12,495 nt of DNA from Lysobacterales bacterium (GTDB lineage: Bacteria; Pseudomonadota; Gammaproteobacteria; Xanthomonadales; Xanthomonadaceae), in NCBI GenBank assembly GCA_020442545.1, contig JAGRJX010000200.1, positions 1 to 12,495 of the forward strand. The letters run 5' to 3'. The first letter of the stretch is position 1. Each line of letters begins with the position of its first letter. Under the pieces are notes generated by a model. That model saw only the letters and a list, made by a program, of their open reading frames with translations, did no database searches and was not told the DNA's origin. A program made the position numbers and the translations under genes. This document shows positions 6,789 to 12,495 of this stretch, piece by piece.

Positions 6789-7651
6789 GCGGCCCCGACC
6801 AGCCGAGGGTCGATTCGATTCGTCAGCGACTGCTGAACCTTGCACGTCAGCGGGGCGAAGAATTCCAGCTGACGTTGGATCGCTACGCGGTGGAGCGACT
6901 GCTGTACCGGCTGTCGGTTTCCCCGCATCGCGATGCCTTCGTGCTCAAGGGCGCCCTGCTGTTTCAACTCTGGCAAGAGCAGACCTACCGCCCCACGCGG
7001 GATGCGGACTTCCTCGGTTTCGGTGCACCGGAGAGTACCCGGATCGAAACGGTCGTCCGGGAACTGTGCGCCATGCATCAGGACGACGGGCTGGTATTCG
7101 ACGACGACAGCATGAGAGTGGAGCCCATTCGCGAAGGGGCGAACTACGAGGGTCTGCGCATGCAGCTGCGCGCCACGCTCGGCCGCGCACAATGTTGGGT
7201 GCAGTGGGACATCGGTTTCGGAGACGCCATCACGCCGGGCCCTGTCGAGGTCGAACTTCCGACTCTGATCGGGGAACTGCCGGCACCGTCGCTGCGAGCG
7301 TATCCCCGCGAAACGGTGTTCGCGGAGAAGCTCGAGGCGCTGGTCGTGCTCGGCATGGCAAATAGCCGCATGAAGGACTACTTCGACCTCTTCAACCTGA
7401 TCGGCGAAGCGCAAATGCACGCCGGCACGCTGGCGTCGGCCATCGCCGCAACCTTCGCTCGCCGAGGCACGCCTATTCCCGCAGACCTTCCGCTCGGACT
7501 GACCGAGACCTTCGCGCTCGACGCGCTGAAGCAGGGGCAGTGGCATGCATTTCTCTCCAGGAACCGCCTACAGGCTCCCGGTCTGGAGGAGGTAGTGAAG
7601 GAGATCGCCCGGACTGTCGGGCCGCTCTGGAGCGGCGCGGCGAGTCGCTGA
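6785..7651 (+). CDS. abiEii: type IV toxin-antitoxin system AbiEii/AbiGii-family nucleotidyltransferase toxin (288 aa)
   Basis: The start is GTG 6785, overlapping the antitoxin stop as GTGA; only a weak GGA lies upstream, so translation probably depends on coupling. The protein has the DNA-polymerase-beta-like nucleotidyltransferase layout of AbiEii: a glycine loop (LKGALLFQLW, 54-63; the usual GGTAL is KGALL here), the metal-binding pair in RPTRDADF (Asp73 and Asp75), YPRETVFAEKLEALV with Lys182, and SRMKDYFDLFNL with Asp198 (194-205). AbiEii homologues bind NTPs, and the related mycobacterial MenT toxins add nucleotides to tRNA acceptor ends; the target here is unknown. Overexpression in the family arrests growth, and the system can act as abortive infection. 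All expected catalytic positions are present, so the toxin looks intact. The gene ends 14 nt from the stop codon of the opposing primase-helicase gene. Confidence 0.9.
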   Translation: MSGPDQPRVDSIRQRLLNLARQRGEEFQLTLDRYAVERLLYRLSVSPHRDAFVLKGALLFQLWQEQTYRPTRDADFLGFGAPESTRIETVVRELCAMHQDDGLVFDDDSMRVEPIREGANYEGLRMQLRATLGRAQCWVQWDIGFGDAITPGPVEVELPTLIGELPAPSLRAYPRETVFAEKLEALVVLGMANSRMKDYFDLFNLIGEAQMHAGTLASAIAATFARRGTPIPADLPLGLTETFALDALKQGQWHAFLSRNRLQAPGLEEVVKEIARTVGPLWSGAASR

Positions 7652-7665
7652 CGCGACAAGCGGAG

Positions 7666-10080
7666 TCAAACGTCGAGAAGGTCCGTGGAGCCGGACGAGA
7701 CGATCCGGTATCCCATCGCTCCAAACCTGCGCTTTCGCTTCTCCCACATCTTCATCAAGGCCGGATGGCCAGTGTCGATGAAGTCGATGACTCGAACATC
7801 GCGCTTGCTCGTGCACTCCCGATGCAATCGTCCAGCGTACTGCTGGAGGGTTCCCTTCCAGGAGACCGGCATCGCCAGCACCAACGTGTCCAGGGGAGCG
7901 TGATCGAACCCCTCGCCCACCAGCTTTCCGGTCGCCAGCACGATGCGGGGCGCCGTGGGCGCGAGCGACTCCAGCTCTGCAATCACGGCCGCACGACGCT
8001 TCTTCGTCATGCGGCCATGCAGCACATGCGGAGCCGGCCGAATTCCGACCAAGGCAGCGGCGATGCTGTTCAGATGATCCGTTCGCTCGGTCAACACCAA
8101 GACCTTTCGACCCAATGTGACCGCTTGTTCGACCGCGTCTGCAATTTCACGAGTCCGCTCGCCATCCGCCACAAGCCGACCGAACACTTCCTGGATCCCC
8201 GCCTCGGGCGCCAGATCGATCGGTGCTTCACGAAGCCGCGGCACGACAAGAAGCTCTTGCGGCGCGCTGGCCGGCATCGCAGCCGTGTGACGAATCGGCC
8301 CACAGCGCATGAAGATGATCGGGTGCTGCCCATCGCGACGAATGGGTGTTGCCGTGAGACCCAGCATGTATTTGGCGCGCGTCCGTTTGAGGATCGCGTC
8401 GAAGGAGACGGCGCCGACATGGTGGCACTCATCGATGATGACGTGTCCGTAGGCTTCCACGAGAGGGTCAACTTCCCCCTTGCGCGAAAGTGACTGCATG
8501 ACGGCGATGTCGATCATGCCGGAGGGCTTGGACCTGCCCCCTCCAATCGTGCCGATCACTGACTTGCCGTCCGAGAGAAAAGCCTGCAGGCGCTCTCGCC
8601 ATTGCTTGAGCAACTCGTTGCGGTGCACAAGGATCAGCGTACTGATGCCGCGCCGCGCAATCATCGCGGCGGCAGTGACTGTCTTGCCGAACCCCGTCGG
8701 TGCGCACAGGACGCCGAGGTCATGCTGCATCATCGACGACACCGCGGCTTCCTGGTCATCGCGCAGTCGACCCACGAACGCGACATCCAGTCCGGCACCT
8801 TCGAATCGTTCATCATGCAGTTCGCAGGTGATGTCATTGTCACGAAGTAGAGTCAGCACTTCATCAAGACAGCCGCGAGGCAGTGCAATGTGCTTCGGGA
8901 AGTTCTCCGCGCATCCAATGATGCGCGGCTTGTCCCACACGGACATCCGCATTGCCTGCGCTTGGTAGAAGGCAGGGTTCGGAAAGGCGGCGAGGCGGAT
9001 CAGACGGTTGGCCAAAGACTGCGGAAGCCCATCCTTCTCCACGTACAGCTGATTGGCCATCGTGACCGACAAGGACCCGGGCATGGTCCCCGAGAGCTTC
9101 CGAATCGCAGGCGCCTTGCTCTCCCAGGGTCGGGACAGGTCCTCATCGTCGATGAAACCCACGTCCAACGGATGGCCGCCATCGGTCGCGCGAAGAACGG
9201 TCGGCTCGATGTCCGACGGGTCCATCGATGTTACGGAAGCCAGGTAGGACCATTGGTCCGGGTAGGGGTTCAGATCCGCGTCGACGAACACGCTGCGTCC
9301 CGCTTCGCGAGGAGACTTCTGCAACGGCAGAGCGATCAGATTGCCGAAGCCACCTTTCGGCATGGTGTCCTGGTTCGGAAACAGGCGGTCGTACGAAGAG
9401 AGTTTCAGCTGCCGCAAGCGTTGACAGGCATGACTGATGATCGCAGCACCAAGACGACGCGCCTCACGCGCAGCGACGCGATGCTTGAAGAAGATCCAGG
9501 CGTGCGCGCCGTTTCCCGATCGCGAGATCTCCAGCGCCACAGGCACACCCAGCGCCTCGCAGGAATCTAAGTAGGCACGAGCATCGTCCCGCCATTCGGC
9601 TTCATCGAAGTCCGCGGCCAGGAAATAGCAATCATCACCCTCGAGGAGGGGATACACTCCAATCGTGTGTTCGCCGGCAAGATGATCGTAGACGACCGAG
9701 TCGGTCAGCGGGCGCAGCATTCGGTGGCTGCAGTCGCCACATTTGATCTGAGGTTTCCTGCAAATGCCTGCGCGCCATTCGTTGGCACACGCGGGCGAGT
9801 ACCCGGACTTGCCACTCGCCTTGCTTTCCCAGCGCAGGGGAAAGACATCCGTCCGACCCCGAAAGAGTCGGCGGAACAGGGCGACCTTGTCGCTGGTCGA
9901 GAAATGAGAGTTTGCAGGGTTAAGCGTCGCGGCGTGCGGGGACACTCGCCAGTCGATGCCGTGAGCTTCGAGCAGGGCGATCAGGCGCGCGTTCTCCGCT
10001 GCCAGCTCCGCGAGGCCGTCACCCTGAGTCACTTCAGGGGAACTCCGGTGATGCAACACATCATGGTGAGATCGTCCCAT
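7666..10080 (-). CDS. TOTE-type archaeo-eukaryotic primase fused to a superfamily 2 DEAD/DEAH-like helicase (804 aa)
   Basis: Residues about 20-40 form a short coiled coil (LAELAAENARLIALLEAHGI). Residues about 65-290 are a primase-polymerase of the archaeo-eukaryotic (AEP) superfamily: four cysteines (Cys98, 107, 114, 117) suggest a zinc site, AADFDE holds the metal-binding Asp157/Asp159, SGNGAHAW gives the His193 motif, and VFVDADLNP (264-272) the third motif. After a linker, residues about 435-790 are an SF2 helicase: Walker A APTGFGKT (460-468), DECH (550-553), TATP (576-579), GEGFD (722-726) and QYAGRLHR (747-754). All catalytic motifs look intact. Such primase-helicase proteins are described as cores of TOTE conflict systems and occur in mobile elements; a role in copying or attacking invading DNA is inferred. 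The start is uncertain: ATG 10080 gives the longest form, while GTG 10032 has a GGAG upstream and begins close to the conserved region. The gene converges on abiEii. Confidence 0.88.
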   Translation of the reverse strand: MGRSHHDVLHHRSSPEVTQGDGLAELAAENARLIALLEAHGIDWRVSPHAATLNPANSHFSTSDKVALFRRLFRGRTDVFPLRWESKASGKSGYSPACANEWRAGICRKPQIKCGDCSHRMLRPLTDSVVYDHLAGEHTIGVYPLLEGDDCYFLAADFDEAEWRDDARAYLDSCEALGVPVALEISRSGNGAHAWIFFKHRVAAREARRLGAAIISHACQRLRQLKLSSYDRLFPNQDTMPKGGFGNLIALPLQKSPREAGRSVFVDADLNPYPDQWSYLASVTSMDPSDIEPTVLRATDGGHPLDVGFIDDEDLSRPWESKAPAIRKLSGTMPGSLSVTMANQLYVEKDGLPQSLANRLIRLAAFPNPAFYQAQAMRMSVWDKPRIIGCAENFPKHIALPRGCLDEVLTLLRDNDITCELHDERFEGAGLDVAFVGRLRDDQEAAVSSMMQHDLGVLCAPTGFGKTVTAAAMIARRGISTLILVHRNELLKQWRERLQAFLSDGKSVIGTIGGGRSKPSGMIDIAVMQSLSRKGEVDPLVEAYGHVIIDECHHVGAVSFDAILKRTRAKYMLGLTATPIRRDGQHPIIFMRCGPIRHTAAMPASAPQELLVVPRLREAPIDLAPEAGIQEVFGRLVADGERTREIADAVEQAVTLGRKVLVLTERTDHLNSIAAALVGIRPAPHVLHGRMTKKRRAAVIAELESLAPTAPRIVLATGKLVGEGFDHAPLDTLVLAMPVSWKGTLQQYAGRLHRECTSKRDVRVIDFIDTGHPALMKMWEKRKRRFGAMGYRIVSSGSTDLLDV

Positions 10081-10153
10081 GCCTTTCGGCGCCGGAGCGC
10101 ACGCAGACGTGGCGCAAGGGCTCTACTCACTTGGGCCACCTCTCGGAGTGCCG

Positions 10154-10186
10154 TGGGCACAGACCGTGGCACAGAATGGGCACAGA
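10154..10186. repeat. three TGG(G)CACAGA direct repeats beside the tRNA, possible integrase arm sites
   Basis: TGGGCACAGA occurs at 10154-10163 and 10177-10186, and TGGCACAGA at 10167-10175, all in the same direction, within 50 bp of the tRNA 3' end. An inverted copy of the core (GTGCC, 10148-10152) lies just before the first. From memory, GGGCACA-type repeats often flank tRNA-integrated elements, where tyrosine integrases bind. The repeats are seen directly; the role is inferred. Confidence 0.45.
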
Positions 10187-10203
10187 GCCGGTCTGGAGGT
10201 GAT

Positions 10204-10280
10204 TGGCGCGCCCGGAGGGATTCGAACCCCCGACCAATGGCTTCGGAAGCCACTACTCTATCCGGCTGAGCTACAGGCGC
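10204..10280 (-). tRNA. tRNA-Arg (anticodon CCG), CCA encoded
   Basis: Read on the minus strand, the gene folds into a full cloverleaf: acceptor GCGCCTG with CGGGCGC, D-arm GCTC...GAGT, anticodon arm GTGGC-TTCCGAA-GCCAT with anticodon CCG (reads CGG), variable loop TGGTC, T-arm GGGGG-TTCGAAT-CCCTC, discriminator G and a genome-encoded CCA at 10206-10204. It is a 77-nt gene. Its 5' 40 nt are duplicated upstream at 10363-10324, and its last 11 nt recur at 5908-5918, suggesting use as an integration site. No T-rich terminator follows its 3' end. Confidence 0.95.
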
Positions 10281-10323
10281 GTATGACCATTGTCTTGCTT
10301 CAAATTACGCCAACGACTCGTGC

Positions 10324-10363
10324 CTTCGGAAGCCACTACTCTATCCGGCTGAGCTACAGGCGC
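10324..10363 (-). pseudogene. tRNA-Arg 5'-half fragment (exact 40-nt duplicate)
   Basis: The 40 bases are identical to nucleotides 1-40 of the neighbouring tRNA-Arg, in the same orientation and 43 bp upstream of it. The match starts exactly at the mature tRNA 5' end and stops just past the anticodon loop; no T-arm or 3' acceptor strand follows. It cannot make a tRNA. It is a relic of recombination at this tRNA or of a tandem duplication with loss of the 3' half. If transcribed with the intact gene, RNase P could process both 5' ends. Confidence 0.8.
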
Positions 10364-10431
10364 ATGCAAGCAAGTCGCGCATTTTGCCACGGATCGAGCC
10401 CGCGTGGCCGAATCTGCGCTTGGGTGCTGGA

Positions 10432-10665
10432 TCAGCGCCGATACAGCGCGGCGTTCAAGCACGCGAAGATGCTCACCACGAACCATCCGAAGGGCAGCAG
10501 CGAGAAGGTCAGTAGCCAAGTGATGGCAAAGCCGACGCAGGCGAATACGAACCAGAACATGGCCGACAACAGGCGGCCCTGGATGAGCTGGCCCAGGCCT
10601 GGGATGAAGAGGCTGCAGAGTGCGGCGATGACGTTGCCGGTGCTGCCTTGTTGTGCGGTGCTCAT
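10432..10665 (-). CDS. small two-helix membrane protein (77 aa), unknown function
   Basis: The start is ATG 10665-10663, with an AAGGA ribosome site 7 nt upstream; a longer frame upstream looks non-native. Residues about 12-28 carry ALCSLFIPGLGQLIQGR, a Pro-Gly-x-Gly-Gln turn before a short charged segment, reminiscent of TM2-domain and related small membrane proteins with a xPGxGQxxxG motif. Two hydrophobic spans follow (about 34-52 and 53-73), and the protein ends in YRR. No catalytic residues are evident. It is divergently oriented to the UbiA-like gene, with a 140-bp shared upstream region. The function is unknown. Confidence 0.72.
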   Translation of the reverse strand: MSTAQQGSTGNVIAALCSLFIPGLGQLIQGRLLSAMFWFVFACVGFAITWLLTFSLLPFGWFVVSIFACLNAALYRR

Positions 10666-10805
10666 GAGGTGGTCCTTGTGAATCGAGGGATGACAGGGGT
10701 CAGGACGTTGCAAGGCGCGGGCTGTGACCACTGCCGCTACCATATCGGGGCCGAGGGCGGATAATTCCAGTCCGGCCGTTCCGCGTTCGTAGGACTTTCA
10801 CGAGC
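10666..10805. promoter_or_regulatory. shared upstream region of two divergent genes
   Basis: This 140-bp region serves the small membrane protein (minus) and the UbiA-like gene (plus). For the plus gene, GATAAT at 10760-10765 is a fair -10 candidate about 40 bp before the ATG, without a good -35. No clear -10/-35 pair was found for the minus gene. The promoter assignment is tentative. Confidence 0.3.
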
Positions 10806-11720
10806 ATGTCGCCTCCCACATCGGATCAGTCGCGTTCGCTTGCCGTTGCGTCGATGGCGCGCGGGCTGATGGCGCAGCTGGGTATGGGGCTGAAGCCGCT
10901 GGTGCGTGTGCTTCGCTACGAGCAACCGGAAGACTGTCTGCTCGTGCTGTGGCCAACGGCGTGGGGTGCGGTCCTCGCCCAGCCGGATGGCGTCAACGCG
11001 CTGATTGGGCTTGCCTTGGTCGTGGCCTGCGTGATGTTGCATGTGGCTGCACGTTTTGCGTCCTGCGTCTTGCTTGAACGCGGCACGCCCATTGCGAATG
11101 GCATCAGTCGCAGTGCGGCGTGGACGCATGTGGTAGTGCTGGCCGCCTTGGCTTTGCTGCTGGTGGCGGCGTGCAGCATGCAGGCCGCGCAATGGATGGC
11201 GGCTGCCGTGGTGCTGGCCGCGTTGACGCCCTGGGTGCGCCGGCACAGCTATCTCGCGCAGGTGTATGCCTCAGCGGTGATGAGCGCGGGGGTGCTGGTG
11301 GCCTTTGTGGCAATCACCGACGAGGCGCCTTCGGCCGAGGCCTGGTTGTTGTGGCTGGCGGCCGTGTTGTGGGCGACGGCCTGCGCGCTGTGGAAAGCGA
11401 TGGCGACGCGCAAGGCCGACGAAAAAGGGCAGCGCAAGTCCATGGCGATCCTGTTGGGCGAGACCGCCATCGTGGCGCAGCTGCTGATCCTGGGATGCGG
11501 CTACTGGGCCTTGGTGATGGTGGGTGCGCGTGCGCAGTGGGGCGCGAGCTATTACATCGGTTTGGGCTGTGCGCTGGCGGTCGCGCTTTGGGCAGCATGG
11601 CAGGCACGCCGGCGCGAACCTGTGCGCGATCGGCGCGCCTTTCATCTTGGGTTGCTGCAGGGCGCGATCGTGCTGGTGGCGCTGTTCCTCGCGCAATCCA
11701 GCGTGCCCGCCGCGGGATAA
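10806..11720 (+). CDS. UbiA-family-like membrane protein lacking both Asp-rich catalytic motifs (304 aa)
   Basis: The start is ATG 10806. The protein is multi-pass, with about eight hydrophobic segments, and lines up with 4-hydroxybenzoate polyprenyltransferase (UbiA) along its length: RYEQPEDCLLVLWPTAWGAV (37-56) matches the RxxKPIGxxLLLWPTxW start; LTPWVRRHSYLAQV (140-153) matches YPFMKRYTHLPQV; AWLLWLAAVLWATA (179-192) matches the WLLFLANVLWTVA block; and KSMAILLGE (211-219) matches KSTAILFG. However, the first motif NDxxDxxxD is replaced by ARFASCVLLERG (82-93), and the second, DRxDD, by TRKADEKG (201-208). Both bind Mg-prenyl diphosphate, so prenyl transfer is unlikely. It may be a partner, scaffold or lipid-binding paralogue; that is inference. 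It ends 8 nt before the stop codon of the opposing mnmG gene. Confidence 0.72.
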   Translation: MSPPTSDQSRSLAVASMARGLMAQLGMGLKPLVRVLRYEQPEDCLLVLWPTAWGAVLAQPDGVNALIGLALVVACVMLHVAARFASCVLLERGTPIANGISRSAAWTHVVVLAALALLLVAACSMQAAQWMAAAVVLAALTPWVRRHSYLAQVYASAVMSAGVLVAFVAITDEAPSAEAWLLWLAAVLWATACALWKAMATRKADEKGQRKSMAILLGETAIVAQLLILGCGYWALVMVGARAQWGASYYIGLGCALAVALWAAWQARRREPVRDRRAFHLGLLQGAIVLVALFLAQSSVPAAG

Positions 11721-11728
11721 TTGCCGAT

Positions 11729-12495
11729 TCAGGCGCTGTCGGCTGCAGGCTGGGCGCGATGGCGCTTGAGATGAACCAGCAGCAGTGAGATGGCAGCGGG
11801 CGTGACGCCGGAAACACGCATGGCCTGGCCGATGGTTTCGGGCCGGCTGGCATCCAGTCGCGCACGGACCTCGTTGGAAAGTCCGGATACCTGACGAAAG
11901 GAAAAATCCGCCGGAATCACCGTGCCCTCGCTGCGCTGTTGGCGGTCGATATCCTGTTGCTGGCGCTCCAGATAACCGCCGTACTTGGCCTGGATTTCGA
12001 CCTGCTCGGCGACCTTGGCATCGGGGACGGCCGGACCGAGTTGTGGCAGGGCGGTCAGGCGCGCGTAGTCCAATTCGGGTCGACGCAAAAGCTCGGCGAC
12101 CGAAACATCGCGGGTGATGCCGATGTCGAGTTCGCGTTCGATCTCCTCGGTCGATGGCTTGCCCGGAATCAAGCGCAATGACTGCAGTCGCGCCTGCTCA
12201 CGTTCGATGGCCTCGCGCTTGGTGCAGAACCTCGTCCAGCGGTGTTCGTCGACCAGACCCAAGTCGTGCCCGCGTTCGGTCAGGCGAAGGTCGGCGTTGT
12301 CTTCGCGCAAGTGCAGGCGGTACTCGGCGCGCGAGGTGAACATTCGATACGGTTCCAGTACGCCGTTGGTGGTGAGGTCGTCGATCAGCACGCCGATGTA
12401 AGCCTCGTGGCGCAGTGGGCTCCACGGCTCCAGCCCGCGTGCGGCGCGTGCGGCATTGAGCCCGGCGATGAGGCCTTGCGCGGCGGCTTCTTCGT
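11729..12495 (-). CDS. mnmG: MnmG (GidA), tRNA uridine-34 carboxymethylaminomethylation enzyme, C-terminal part (5' truncated by the window edge)
   Basis: The frame is open to the right edge of the window and stops at TGA 11731-11729, giving about the last 255 of the usual 620-630 residues. The text is characteristic: EAYIGVLIDDLTTNG, then EPYRMFTSRAEYRL and LREDNADLRLTERG. Toward the C-terminus come VAEQVEIQAKYGGYLERQQ, IPADFSF and SGLSNEVRARL, the helical domain that contacts MnmE and tRNA. MnmG, with MnmE, uses FAD and NADH to install the cmnm5 group on the wobble uridine of several tRNAs. This is a single-copy housekeeping gene, so this flank is core chromosome. It converges tightly on the UbiA-like gene with no visible terminator between them. 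Confidence 0.96.
   Translation of the reverse strand, partial: EEAAAQGLIAGLNAARAARGLEPWSPLRHEAYIGVLIDDLTTNGVLEPYRMFTSRAEYRLHLREDNADLRLTERGHDLGLVDEHRWTRFCTKREAIEREQARLQSLRLIPGKPSTEEIERELDIGITRDVSVAELLRRPELDYARLTALPQLGPAVPDAKVAEQVEIQAKYGGYLERQQQDIDRQQRSEGTVIPADFSFRQVSGLSNEVRARLDASRPETIGQAMRVSGVTPAAISLLLVHLKRHRAQPAADSA

Noticed and set aside
10324..10363. A second functional tRNA-Arg.
   Set aside because: Only the first 40 nt are present; the T-arm and 3' acceptor strand are missing, so it cannot fold or be charged.
10079..10681. Plus-strand frames through the tRNA, reading peptides such as GIRTPDQWLRKPLLYP and ARRDSNPRPMASEATTLSG.
   Set aside because: These peptides are the known mistranslation of tRNA genes, here the antisense of tRNA-Arg and its half-copy. 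They are not proteins.

Overview
The window is GC-rich chromosomal DNA, most likely from a gammaproteobacterium of the Xanthomonadales (Lysobacterales) group. The main reasons are the paired REP/BIME-like intergenic repeats (GTCGGGGTTGAAACCC... facing TGTAGGAGGGAATTCATTCC...), which resemble repeats common in that order, and the ordinary proteobacterial genes at both ends. No rRNA or other strict taxonomic marker is present, so this placement is an inference.

Layout, left to right. (1) Positions 1-339 hold the 3' end of an Atm1-type ABC exporter. (2) Positions 575-3460 encode a large secreted esterase of the PHB-depolymerase family with a long multidomain tail (three Ig-like domains, an inserted beta-rich domain, a Gly linker and a DNRLRE-like C-terminus). 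(3) Positions 3461-3992 are non-coding, with a strong hairpin and two 82-bp BIME-like repeats. (4) Positions 3993-4757 encode a TMEM175/DUF1211-family membrane protein, which converges on a DUF4328 membrane protein (5795-5013, minus). (5) Positions about 5908-10214 look like a small horizontally acquired defence island: a type IV AbiE toxin-antitoxin operon (abiEi-abiEii, GTGA overlap) converging, 14 nt apart, on an 804-residue primase-helicase fusion of the TOTE-type archaeo-eukaryotic primase family. (6) The island abuts a tRNA-Arg(CCG) gene (10280-10204, minus). An exact 40-nt copy of the tRNA 5' half lies just upstream of that gene. (7) Beyond it are a 77-residue two-helix membrane protein (minus), a UbiA-like membrane protein that lacks both catalytic Asp-rich motifs (plus), and the C-terminal part of MnmG (minus, running off the window).

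The most interesting content is the island. Its left side carries an 11-bp direct repeat of the tRNA 3' terminus (TGGCGCGCCCG at 5908-5918 and 10204-10214). Three TGG(G)CACAGA repeats beside the tRNA resemble integrase arm-type sites. No intact integrase is present, so it would be a decayed or non-autonomous element. The AbiE operon has a clear candidate autoregulatory operator: a perfect 10-bp inverted repeat bracketing a TTGACA -35 box, so close to the start codon that the mRNA may be leaderless or nearly so. Both modules belong to families linked to conflict with phages or plasmids: AbiEii is a nucleotidyltransferase-fold toxin, and the primase-helicase belongs to a family described in conflict systems. 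All functions are read from sequence motifs; none was tested by a database search.
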